From a virus, in IMG/VR virus record IMGVR_UViG_3300022748_000017, positions 1-64,000 of that record: a stretch of 64,000 nucleotides of DNA, one strand, 5' to 3'. A program made the translations under genes and the position numbers. Below, piece after piece: positions 33,513-40,473 of the stretch. The notes under the pieces are model-generated. The model was not told the DNA's origin. It worked only from the letters and a program-made list of their open reading frames with translations, and did no database searches. The first letter of the stretch is position 1; the number at the start of each line of letters is the position of its first letter.

Positions 33513-34324
33513 GCTGTCTTCCTCAAAACTTGGTTAATCTGCTGACGAATGTGGTCAGGCATTGGAGCCGCTTTTTGCAAATCTGCCTTAATTTTGAGCA
33601 ATGCAGGGTCAGGGCCAGTATTTGTCGGTGGAACTGTTGTCCGGGCAACGTCAGCAGCTATTTGGGCAAATGACTTGTTTTCCTTTAACTCAAATACATC
33701 TTGCCATCCACTTGTAATTGATTTCTCCAATATAGCGACCACATCTTGTCCTTGAGTTTTAAATTTTTGCAATTTTCCAACTATTAGCTTTTTAGCAAAG
33801 TCGGTTGCAGGTTTTTTAATTCGCTTTCGCATTTCTATGAAAGCATCCCAAGTCTCTGTAGGAATCCAATCTGGCAAAACAAAGGCAACATCAGTTGCCG
33901 CGCTCTCAGGCGCTTTCCTTTCCAGTTCCTTTCCTTTCCTTTCCTTTCCAGTAGGTAGTGGTTCAGTAGGACTACGGTAGTCATACTGTAAATTGCATAA
34001 GTCCTTGATTTTGCTAGCAGTTTTCTTGTTTATAACTTGATGTTTTTCAAAGTTGACAATCTTGCCATAAGTCTTTCCATCAAAGCCTGAATATACCTCT
34101 ATGTAACCTATCTCTGATAGCTCCCGTAGAAGTACGGTAGTAGTAAATGACAATGTTCTTAATGGAAAAATATCAGATTCAACCAACTTTGGATTGGCAT
34201 TGAAATATCCTTCATCATCGCAATGATTGAGAAGACCAATAGCCAATAAAGCCGCTTCAGGTGAAATTCCAGCAAGCAATTCGTCACGCCAAAATTCAGG
34301 CTTAATTGTTCTGATTCGTGCCAT
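33509..34324 (-). CDS. Phage replication protein (replisome organiser type)
   Basis: 271 aa. The N-terminus MARIRTIKPEFWRDELLAG and NHCDDEGYFNANP are typical of phage replication proteins with a winged-helix domain. The middle is charged and repetitive (GKERKGKELERK), encoded by tandem GGAAA units at about 33918-33951; a C-terminal helical domain follows. It likely binds the origin and recruits a host helicase, like lambda O. Confidence 0.78.
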   Translation of the reverse strand: MARIRTIKPEFWRDELLAGISPEAALLAIGLLNHCDDEGYFNANPKLVESDIFPLRTLSFTTTVLLRELSEIGYIEVYSGFDGKTYGKIVNFEKHQVINKKTASKIKDLCNLQYDYRSPTEPLPTGKERKGKELERKAPESAATDVAFVLPDWIPTETWDAFIEMRKRIKKPATDFAKKLIVGKLQKFKTQGQDVVAILEKSITSGWQDVFELKENKSFAQIAADVARTTVPPTNTGPDPALLKIKADLQKAAPMPDHIRQQINQVLRKTA

Positions 34325-34691
34325 GAATTTTCTCCAAAAACATTTTTGTCAAATCATCTTTTGTTAAGACAGATAAAACATCAACAAGACAATCCATTTC
34401 ATATGAACCCCAATATCCCATCTTGACAAGTTCTAATACAACATTTGCTTTAGACGCATCAAGGGCTGTATGTTCATCAGAATGGCAATCAGCACAAAGA
34501 GTAATTATTGAGTCTTGATCGTAATCCCAAGGGCCTTCTGCAAAAGGATGATATTGAGGATGATGTGCATGAAGTGTTTTGTCTTTTGAACCACAATTCC
34601 TGCAAGTAAAGTTATCTCGTTCATAAACGCGCAAACGCATTTGTTGCCAACGAGGATCAAGCAATTTTTCAGAGTATGACTTTTTTGCCAT
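34302..34691 (-). CDS. HNH endonuclease in replication operon
   Basis: 129 aa from the ATG at 34691 with GGAG. CRNCGSKDKTLHAHHPQYHP and LCADCHSDEH form an HNH/zinc core. AT-rich. Overlaps the replication protein start by 23 bases. Could be a homing nuclease or a replication-associated nuclease. Confidence 0.78.
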   Translation of the reverse strand: MAKKSYSEKLLDPRWQQMRLRVYERDNFTCRNCGSKDKTLHAHHPQYHPFAEGPWDYDQDSIITLCADCHSDEHTALDASKANVVLELVKMGYWGSYEMDCLVDVLSVLTKDDLTKMFLEKIHGTNQNN

Positions 34692-34703
34692 AAAAATCTC
34701 CAA

Positions 34704-34807
34704 TAAAAAACCCCTGAAAGCTGGTGGGACTAGCACCAAACCTTCAGGGGTCAGCCTGTGAAGGCTTAGATGTATTTGCGTCTAGTCCACGAAACATCTA
34801 AGCCTTC
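34704..34807 (-). ncRNA. Two adjacent hairpins with complementary loops (kissing-loop RNA candidate)
   Basis: Read on the minus strand, hairpin 2 (34807-34760) has a 14-bp perfect stem and an inner stem; hairpin 1 (34751-34710) has an eight- to nine-bp stem, an inner five-bp stem TGGTG/CACCA and is followed by TTTTTTATT, i.e. a terminator. Plus-strand loops are GGACTAG (34727-34733) and CTAGTCC (34782-34788), perfect complements. The element lies just before the HNH and replication genes and could act as a terminator/anti-terminator switch. Confidence 0.6.
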
Positions 34808-34820
34808 TAGGAAAAGTATA

Positions 34821-35033
34821 TCACTTCCTTGGCGGTTTGCCAAAGTAAATCTTGGTCTTGTTATCGTCCATCAACTTGAACGTGATGGTCCAGCCAGCTT
34901 CTTTCAGGTCACTGATCCTGCGGTGAGGGGTGACACTTGGAAGGTGTTTCACAATCTCCACACTGGTCACACCCTGCTTGCGTTGCATCAGCAGCTTGAG
35001 TTTGTCCAACTGCGTCATCTTCTTGGCTAACAT
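34821..35033 (-). CDS. Small helix-turn-helix protein, 70 aa
   Basis: Start at the ATG at 35033 behind AAGGAA. MLAKKMTQLDKLKLLMQRK, then GVTSVEIVKHLPSVTPHRRI reads as a DNA-binding helix-turn-helix, as in phage homologues of small winged proteins. Directly upstream of the double hairpin. Confidence 0.65.
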   Translation of the reverse strand: MLAKKMTQLDKLKLLMQRKQGVTSVEIVKHLPSVTPHRRISDLKEAGWTITFKLMDDNKTKIYFGKPPRK

Positions 35034-35136
35034 CTTTCTTTCCTTTCTTGCCGAAAATCCGGTCAAAGTTTGATGAGAAAACTTCACTGTTTACGCTAAA
35101 CGGCCTTGGAGCCGACCCTTTTCCACCATCAGACAC
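34909..35136 (-). CDS. Small phage protein of the SDGGKGS type, 75 aa
   Basis: GTG at 35136, overlapping the stop upstream. VSDGGKGSAPRPFSV to NFDRIFGKK is a pattern recurrent in phage early regions. The last 40 codons overlap the helix-turn-helix gene in another frame (125 bases), so the ending may be extended or altered here. Function unknown. Confidence 0.5.
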   Translation of the reverse strand: MSDGGKGSAPRPFSVNSEVFSSNFDRIFGKKGKKDVSQEDDAVGQTQAADATQAGCDQCGDCETPSKCHPSPQDQ

Positions 35137-35593
35137 TTGGTTTTGCCCTGCTGTAAGTGTGGACGGAATCACCCGTAAATGCCGGGTTAGCTTTAATCTT
35201 GGTCTGCATCACAGCAAGTTCAGATTTGCTGAACAGCCCTTTGGCGGTGTTGCGCCAATCAAAAGCATTGCCATGCGACTTTTTCCAGCCTTCAGGCCAG
35301 TGCGATTCAATGACGATAGACTTTGTTTCCACAGGCTTAATGTCTTGGACATACTTAACCTTTGACTGATCTACCAGTTCGACAATAAAAATGTTGCGTA
35401 GGCGTTTGTTGTCATAGCCGCCCACACGCAATTCAATTACGCCATCAGCAATCAGCTTATTGCGGATAGCAGCAGCCGATACGTTGAATTTTTGATTGAC
35501 CATGTTTTGAATTCTCTTGTCGTTCTCGGGTCCGTTTTTCAGACGGTCCAAGTAATATGCAATTGCACGATTGTCTTCACTGATAAAAGTCAT
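35129..35593 (-). CDS. Hypothetical winged-helix-like protein, 154 aa
   Basis: N-terminal half with ISEDNRAIAYYLDRL and VNQKFNVSAAAIRNKLIADG looks like a winged helix; the C-terminal half is basic. Overlaps the upstream gene by 17 bases. Function unknown. Confidence 0.6.
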   Translation of the reverse strand: MTFISEDNRAIAYYLDRLKNGPENDKRIQNMVNQKFNVSAAAIRNKLIADGVIELRVGGYDNKRLRNIFIVELVDQSKVKYVQDIKPVETKSIVIESHWPEGWKKSHGNAFDWRNTAKGLFSKSELAVMQTKIKANPAFTGDSVHTYSRAKPSV

Positions 35594-35759
35594 TGATGGA
35601 TACCTCTCGGTTGATGATGCGCTCGATGGCGCGGGTTAGGAGTGCCAGCATAGCCGCTTCAACGTCTTGTGGATGGTCAACATAGTGCTTGACTAGCGTA
35701 TACCCATAAGTCGTTAAAGCGTCTGCTGCATTGGCTTCGGCTTGGTCTGGAGTTGTCAT
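35577..35759 (-). CDS. First gene of leftward early operon, 60 aa
   Basis: MTTPDQAEANAADALTTYGY, then an acidic helix and NREVSINDF. Ribosome site weak. Function unknown; position suggests an early regulator. Confidence 0.5.
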   Translation of the reverse strand: MTTPDQAEANAADALTTYGYTLVKHYVDHPQDVEAAMLALLTRAIERIINREVSINDFYQ

Positions 35760-35795
35760 GCCGACAAGCGTATCATGTCTAGCTTGACTTTTTTC

Positions 35796-35811
35796 TAGGT
35801 GTTTTCACCTA
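35796..35811. promoter_or_regulatory. Operator-like palindrome in divergent early region
   Basis: TAGGTGTTTTCACCTA: six-base arms around TTTT, in the 107-base gap between the two early operons. A TTGACT (35784-35789) lies just left and TATGCT (35810-35815) overlaps its right end; the 20-base spacing is long for a promoter. A Cro/CI-type or other dimeric regulator would fit. Confidence 0.55.
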
Positions 35812-35866
35812 TGCTTTTTTGTGGGAATCTGGTTTACAGTGGAGGCTCAACAAGACAGGAGTTCAC

Positions 35867-36019
35867 ATGAACACGACACTTTTACGCAAAGCGAGGACGC
35901 TGTTCCTCAACTACAATGCCACCCCCGATGTGATTCGGCAATATCAATTGAAGTGGGCACGTTCTGTCCATCAGCTTGGTGCTAATTACCTGCTTGCTCA
36001 ACCAGTGGGACGCAAATAA
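35867..36019 (+). CDS. Small conserved basic phage protein, 50 aa
   Basis: ATG at 35867 with CAGGAG. MNTTLLRKARTLFLNYNATP, then WARSVHQLGANYLLAQPV. Proteins of this type open early operons in several phages. Function unknown. Confidence 0.6.
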   Translation: MNTTLLRKARTLFLNYNATPDVIRQYQLKWARSVHQLGANYLLAQPVGRK

Positions 36020-36020
36020 C

Positions 36021-36170
36021 ATGGGCGCGATCATTGTGTTAGCTTGCTTTGCAGCTTGGTTTACCCACATCATTTATTGCTTCTCACACACGCTGTGGGG
36101 TTTTTTGATTGCTGGTGCTTTGTTTTTTCCAATCGGCATCTTTCATGGCGTTTGGGTTTGGTTCACATGA
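36021..36170 (+). CDS. Small two-span membrane protein, 49 aa
   Basis: Very hydrophobic: AIIVLACFAAWFTHIIYC and GFLIAGALFFPIGIFHGVWV. Ends in an ATGA overlap. Possibly superinfection-related; function unknown. Confidence 0.55.
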   Translation: MGAIIVLACFAAWFTHIIYCFSHTLWGFLIAGALFFPIGIFHGVWVWFT

Positions 36171-36682
36171 CAGAAAAAACACATTACAGAAAAGCCTTTG
36201 ACTCTCCATATTTGTCAGCGGCTGACATTGTTGAGCCTACAACTTTGACAATCAAAGAAGTTAGGCTTCAACCCGACAAAACCAAAAAAACCAAAGACTT
36301 GTTTAACACAGCGTACTTTGCTGAACGCGAAATTCGTCAAGGCGAAAAACTCAAGCCAATGGTTTTGAATAGTACCAACAGCAAAACACTAAAACAATTA
36401 ACAGGTTCAGCTTTTATTGATGATTGGGCAAATGTGTCCATCACAGTTTATGTTGATCCTGCGGTGCGTTTTGGCAAAGAAACTGTTGAAGGTTTACGCA
36501 TCAGCCCAATTCCTCCAGACAAACGTAAGGTTGCCGTTAAGCAACAGATTACAGATGAACGTCTGGATGCTGCAATTGCAAAAATCAAAGCTGGTGAATA
36601 CACCACACTTCAGCTTAATGAAAGATTCATTCTGTCTGAAGAACAAGAAAAAAAACTACAAGAGGCTTTAGCAAATGATTAA
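36167..36682 (+). CDS. Recombination-module protein of unknown function, 171 aa
   Basis: ATG at 36167. Conserved-looking core YLSAADIVEPTTLTIKEVRL, LNSTNSKTLKQL and FIDDWANVSITVYVDPAVRFG. It precedes the exonuclease (8-base overlap) and SSB, so it may be a DNA-binding or annealing partner (inference). Confidence 0.65.
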   Translation: MTEKTHYRKAFDSPYLSAADIVEPTTLTIKEVRLQPDKTKKTKDLFNTAYFAEREIRQGEKLKPMVLNSTNSKTLKQLTGSAFIDDWANVSITVYVDPAVRFGKETVEGLRISPIPPDKRKVAVKQQITDERLDAAIAKIKAGEYTTLQLNERFILSEEQEKKLQEALAND

Positions 36683-37304
36683 GTTTCGAGCATCGTCACT
36701 TGCTGACATCATGACTGACCCAAAAAGCAAAGATGAAATTTTGTCTGCTGGGGCCAAAACCGCTATTACCAAAATGGCTAAAGAATTTGTCTATGGATTT
36801 GATGAACGCATCAGCAGCAAATACATGGACAAGGGCATTCAAGTCGAAGATCGTTCTATTGAACTTTTAAACTCTGTTCTTTTTACCAACTACAAAAAGA
36901 ACACAGAGCGAAAAACTAACGAGTGGATCACAGGAGAATGTGACATTGTTGGTGATGGGAAAATTCACGACATCAAATCATCATGGTCATTAGCAACATT
37001 TCCTGTTCTGTCTAGCCAAGGCGAGGATAAAACCTACGAATGGCAGGGCAGAGCGTACATGATGCTTTGGGATATGGATGAGTTTGAAATTGACTATTGT
37101 TTGGTGAATACACCAGACTCATTGATTGGGTACGAGGATTACAATTTGCATTCTGTAGAACACATCGCTCCAGAATTGCGTGTAACCCGAGTCCAATACA
37201 AACGTGACTTAGCCTTGGAACAAAAGATCAAGGTCAAAGTTAATGCAGCCCGTGATTTCTATGAGCAAATCGTAAAAGAAATCGCTAAACAACACACTTT
37301 TTAA
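36675..37304 (+). CDS. YqaJ-like exonuclease/recombinase
   Basis: 209 aa. FRASSLADIM at the start; PD-(D/E)XK core: E58 in QVEDRSIE, E88/D90 in TGECDIV, and D99-I-K101 in HDIKSSW. It probably resects double-stranded ends for annealing recombination, with the preceding protein and SSB. Confidence 0.82.
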   Translation: MIKFRASSLADIMTDPKSKDEILSAGAKTAITKMAKEFVYGFDERISSKYMDKGIQVEDRSIELLNSVLFTNYKKNTERKTNEWITGECDIVGDGKIHDIKSSWSLATFPVLSSQGEDKTYEWQGRAYMMLWDMDEFEIDYCLVNTPDSLIGYEDYNLHSVEHIAPELRVTRVQYKRDLALEQKIKVKVNAARDFYEQIVKEIAKQHTF

Positions 37305-37313
37305 AAGGTACAA

Positions 37314-37703
37314 ATGCTCAATCAAGCACAAATCATTGGACATCTTGGCAAAGACCCAGAAATACGTTATTTGCCAAGTGGTGAAGCTGTTGCAAATTTC
37401 TCAATTGCTACAACTGAAAAATGGAAAGACAAACAATCTGGAGATTACAAAGAACATACTGAATGGCACAGCATCAGTACGTTTGGTCGTTTAGCAGAAA
37501 TTGTTGGTGAATACTTGCACAAGGGTTCGCTTGTTTATGTATCTGGCAAAATCAAAACTCGCAAGTATCAAAAGGATGGGCAAGATCACTATGCAACGTC
37601 AATTCAATGTCAAGAATTGAAAATGCTTGGTGGAACCCAATCCAATAAACAACGTCAAGAATCTGAGCAACAACCAGTGCCAGAGGACGATATACCGTTT
37701 TAA
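37314..37703 (+). CDS. ssb: Single-stranded DNA-binding protein
   Basis: 129 aa. OB-fold typical of bacterial SSB (MLNQAQIIGHLGKDPEIRY, TEWHSISTFGRLAEI) and an acidic tail ending DDIPF that recruits partner proteins. Confidence 0.93.
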   Translation: MLNQAQIIGHLGKDPEIRYLPSGEAVANFSIATTEKWKDKQSGDYKEHTEWHSISTFGRLAEIVGEYLHKGSLVYVSGKIKTRKYQKDGQDHYATSIQCQELKMLGGTQSNKQRQESEQQPVPEDDIPF

Positions 37704-37708
37704 TTAAC

Positions 37709-37790
37709 GGGCCAAAAGCGGATGCTAACGAGTCGTTGTTCTAGGCGGCGCAGGATGATCTCTGGGAAGTTAGACGCAGCGAGTAGGCCC
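37709..37790 (+). ncRNA. Candidate structured RNA before mazG-like gene
   Basis: In the 104-base gap, GGGCC (37709-37713)/GGCCC (37786-37790), GCG (37718-37720)/CGC (37775-37777) and CTAAC (37725-37729)/GTTAG (37769-37773) are properly nested. AACGAGTCGTT is palindromic inside. Not recognised as a tRNA or known riboswitch. Confidence 0.4.
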
Positions 37791-37807
37791 ACCTTTTAAG
37801 GAAAAAA

Positions 37808-38119
37808 ATGAGTTTCCAATACATCGAAAACGAGATTGAAATTTGGGGCATCAACAAGGGCATCATTGGCCCCGGTGGTTTCGGCACTGCTGCTTCTCAA
37901 GCCAAAAAAACGGTTGAAGAAGTGGAAGAACTTGTCAATGCTGTTTGCGCTGACAACAAAGCCGAAATTATTGATGCCATTGGCGACATTGGAGTGACAC
38001 TGCTAATGCAATGCCATATCCAAGGCGTTACCTTTACCGAGTGCTTGGAAGCAGCTTACGCTGTTATCAGCAAACGCAAAGGCAAAATGGTAGATGGTGT
38101 CTTTGTCAAAGATGCTTGA
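37808..38119 (+). CDS. MazG-like nucleotide pyrophosphohydrolase
   Basis: 103 aa. TVEEVEELVNAV (EExEE at 37-41) and DAIGDIGVTL (D56, D60) form the MazG metal site. Phage MazG proteins clear unusual NTPs or lower alarmone levels. ATG at 37808 with AAGGA. Confidence 0.85.
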   Translation: MSFQYIENEIEIWGINKGIIGPGGFGTAASQAKKTVEEVEELVNAVCADNKAEIIDAIGDIGVTLLMQCHIQGVTFTECLEAAYAVISKRKGKMVDGVFVKDA

Positions 38120-38327
38120 CCCTAATGTCGAAGCAGTCCGACAGAAGCTCAAACAACGGGCTGAAGTCGGGCTTGCCAAATACGGCACTGATACGACTCG
38201 CCAAGACCTAACGCATCTTCAATGGCTGCAACACGCTCAAGAAGAAGCAATGGATTTGGCGGTCTATTTGGAACGGATCATTTCTGATTTAAGCAAATGT
38301 CCGTTACATAAGATTGAAGAGCCTTGA
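38112..38327 (+). CDS. Second MazG-like helical protein, 71 aa
   Basis: ATG at 38112, overlapping the mazG stop by eight bases. QRAEVGLAKYGTDTTRQDLT, then HAQEEAMDLAVYLERI resembles small MazG-like/DUF proteins. Converges with the lysis cassette (50-base overlap with Rz). Confidence 0.6.
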   Translation: MLDPNVEAVRQKLKQRAEVGLAKYGTDTTRQDLTHLQWLQHAQEEAMDLAVYLERIISDLSKCPLHKIEEP

Positions 38328-38724
38328 GCTTCAATCCGTTTTCGTCAGCAACCCGCGCCAACGACTGAGTAGCTTCAGAACATTCTCGGATGATTGTGTC
38401 TCTGGGGTCTGCATCAGTTCTGGCGCAGGTTTTGGAATCTTGGCGTTCTCCATAGGAACGTAGCTGGTCGCGCAACCTGTCAAGCTCATTACGACTAGAA
38501 CGAATGACAGCATCAGAATTCTTTTTGCGCGTTGCATAATCTTCATCCAATCTTTGCTTTTGTTCATTCAGCGCCAATTCTTTGTTGCGGCGTTGCTCCT
38601 CAGTTTTGCGGACAGCAGCAATAAGTTCTGATCGTACAGACTCTTTTCCAGCAACATAGGCTTTCCAATGGGTTGCTGCCAACAAGACAACAATCAAAAC
38701 AGCAATTACGAGTCGGACATACAT
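38278..38724 (-). CDS. Inner-membrane spanin (Rz-like)
   Basis: 148 aa. One N-terminal membrane span (RLVIAVLIVVLLAATHW) and a long periplasmic coiled coil, as in i-spanins. Another open frame with a lipobox lies inside it. Spanins fuse inner and outer membranes in the last step of Gram-negative lysis. Confidence 0.82.
   Translation of the reverse strand: MYVRLVIAVLIVVLLAATHWKAYVAGKESVRSELIAAVRKTEEQRRNKELALNEQKQRLDEDYATRKKNSDAVIRSSRNELDRLRDQLRSYGERQDSKTCARTDADPRDTIIRECSEATQSLARVADENGLKLKALQSYVTDICLNQK
38331..38537 (-). CDS. Outer-membrane spanin lipoprotein (Rz1-like), nested in Rz
   Basis: 68 aa from the ATG at 38537 (upstream ATGs at 38546 and 38567 possible). Signal peptide RILMLSFVLVVM and lipobox LTGC (C22), then a proline-bearing mature part (KIPKPAPEL). 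Entirely inside the Rz gene in another frame. Confidence 0.78.
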   Translation of the reverse strand: MQRAKRILMLSFVLVVMSLTGCATSYVPMENAKIPKPAPELMQTPETQSSENVLKLLSRWRGLLTKTD

Positions 38725-39167
38725 TGCTCATGTTCCTTTTGTCGGCGATTCACAAGCCCTTGAACCTTGCTGCCTTTGACATAAACCCATTTGAGCATCT
38801 GATCGCAAGCCTCTTGATAGCGGCCTTCATTGAGCAATTTGGCTGCTGTGGACTTGCAAAAGGCTGTTGCGCCAATGTTGTATGTGAATTGTGCCCAAGC
38901 GTCATATTCGTTCTGACTTAGTGGGACTTTGACGCATTGTTTTAGTGCGCCTTCAAATTTTGTGATGTCACGAAAAGCCATCTTTACAGATGTGATTGGA
39001 TCGGTTTTATCACCCATCTTGACACCATCGGTTGTGCCAAATCCAATGGTAGGAACATCACCTTTGACTGGAATTACTGCCTTATCTGTCCAACCCTCAG
39101 AAACAATCAAACTGACAAATGCAGCCGCAGAAAGTGTAAGACTAGCGATGGCTTTACGATTATCCAC
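38706..39167 (-). CDS. SAR-type lysozyme endolysin (GH24)
   Basis: 153 aa. N-terminal weakly hydrophobic signal-arrest-release segment (IASLTLSAAAFVSLIVSEG) and a GH24 lysozyme with E24, D37 and the TIGFGTT block. Exported by the Sec system and activated when the membrane is depolarised. Confidence 0.85.
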   Translation of the reverse strand: MDNRKAIASLTLSAAAFVSLIVSEGWTDKAVIPVKGDVPTIGFGTTDGVKMGDKTDPITSVKMAFRDITKFEGALKQCVKVPLSQNEYDAWAQFTYNIGATAFCKSTAAKLLNEGRYQEACDQMLKWVYVKGSKVQGLVNRRQKEHEQCMSDS

Positions 39168-39351
39168 TTGTAACTTCTTTGTAGATTTGCCATGCCTTTT
39201 GACAAATCAACATGATGGTGTAAATCAATGTGGCCCAAAGGACCAATTCACTAACCTGATACCCAAGCAGTGTCGCAATAGAGACAGTTGCAGGAGGTGC
39301 TACCTTGGCAGTGATAGCAGCAGCAGTTTCAGTAGTCGTTGAATGGTCCAT
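39160..39351 (-). CDS. Holin (pinholin-like)
   Basis: 63 aa. Hydrophobic region about 18-56 (VSIATLLGYQ, VLWATLIYTIMLICQ) with a short basic end. It overlaps the endolysin start, and pairing with a signal-arrest endolysin suggests a pinholin such as S21. It starts 12 bases from the glycosyltransferase stop. Confidence 0.75.
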   Translation of the reverse strand: MDHSTTTETAAAITAKVAPPATVSIATLLGYQVSELVLWATLIYTIMLICQKAWQIYKEVTSG

Positions 39352-39476
39352 TTTCTACACGCTCAAAGATTCGGGGTTTCACCAGTTGTCATGTAGTGTA
39401 GATTGGATTGGATGCGTTGATCCTGCGGGGCCAATTCTAACGCCTTATGACAAAGTTGAATAGCTTCGTCCTTGAG
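39350..39476. repeat. 127-bp exact repeat, copy 2
   Basis: Identical to bases 1-127. Here it joins the holin start to the second glycosyltransferase. Confidence 0.9.
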
Positions 39477-40442
39477 CCCAAGGTTCCAAGCTGCGATGCT
39501 GGCGTAATCCCAAGGCTTTTCACCCCAGACTTCCGGGTCCATCGTGTACACCAAGGCTTTGTCAGTAATCTGCAAGGCTGATTTGGCGGCTGCATAGCTT
39601 TCTGCCCACATGGACAAACGATAGCACTGTGCGCTTAATTCAACCCAAGGCTCACGGGTTCCCGGTGCTTCAGCAACTGCCAAACGGAACCATTTGAGGG
39701 CTTCATGTGGGTTGCCTTTTTCCGCATACGCTTTACCCAACAGACGCATTGCATAGCATCGTTCGTTGACCCAAGTCGCTTCAGGCATAGCCAGATACTT
39801 GTTTAAGGCAGTAATGGCTTCATCCCACCGAGCATAGAACGTCAGTTCACGGGCATGGTAAAAAGCATTGCGGGGGCAATACGGGTCTTCCTTTACCGCC
39901 AATTCCAGCAAAGGCATATATTGCCCACGTGACTTTGTTGGGTCTGGATGATGGCTGACCAGCAGCATATCCGTATGGGCATAGACCTCTTTGATACGTC
40001 CATCAGGGCGAGGGTACTCATGAACTGGGTGGAAGAACCTATATCCATGACGAGCAAAAATCTTTTCGTAGAAAAAGCTAATTCCACAGCCCCAATCGAA
40101 CTTGTAGCGCAAACGAGTAGTGCCTTCAACCCAAACACGCTCGATTTCTTCACGCCATCCCGGCTCTAGCACTTCATCAAGGTCAAGGCTGATAACAATG
40201 TCAATGTCCCGAGGAAGTAAAGCAATTGCGGCATTACGGGCAAGATCAAAACGCCAAGGGCTGATGCAGATGTCATGCACGACAGCCCCGCATTCAATGG
40301 CTCTAGCAACTGTTGCGTCAGTAGAGCCAGTGTCTGCAATGCAAATCAGGTCTGCATCTCTGGCTGAGTCGCAGAACCTATGAACAAACTGTTCTTCATT
40401 CTTGGAGATTGCCGAGACAGCAATCTTGAGTCGTTTTGTCAT
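39363..40442 (-). CDS. Glycosyltransferase with TPR repeats (module B)
   Basis: 359 aa. Same GT-A and TPR architecture as 14-1093, about ten substitutions (for example S74A, M91V). DLDE at 87-90 intact. Gene order and distance to the holin are the same as they would be in a circularised module A. Confidence 0.85.
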   Translation of the reverse strand: MTKRLKIAVSAISKNEEQFVHRFCDSARDADLICIADTGSTDATVARAIECGAVVHDICISPWRFDLARNAAIALLPRDIDIVISLDLDEVLEPGWREEIERVWVEGTTRLRYKFDWGCGISFFYEKIFARHGYRFFHPVHEYPRPDGRIKEVYAHTDMLLVSHHPDPTKSRGQYMPLLELAVKEDPYCPRNAFYHARELTFYARWDEAITALNKYLAMPEATWVNERCYAMRLLGKAYAEKGNPHEALKWFRLAVAEAPGTREPWVELSAQCYRLSMWAESYAAAKSALQITDKALVYTMDPEVWGEKPWDYASIAAWNLGLKDEAIQLCHKALELAPQDQRIQSNLHYMTTGETPNL

Positions 40443-40473
40443 TTCTTATCCTATGCAATTCAATGAATATATT

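Noticed and set aside
32279-34691. Homing-intron or intein hypothesis for the HNH genes in the early operon
   Set aside because: Neighbouring genes are complete and not split; the nucleases are free-standing.
35784-35815. A sigma70 promoter TTGACT to TATGCT
   Set aside because: Spacing is 20 bases, too long to call with confidence; only the palindrome was kept as a feature.
37709-37792. tRNA gene in the gap before mazG
   Set aside because: Ends pair and an ACC follows, but there is no T-loop GTTCNANNC pattern or anticodon arm of proper shape.
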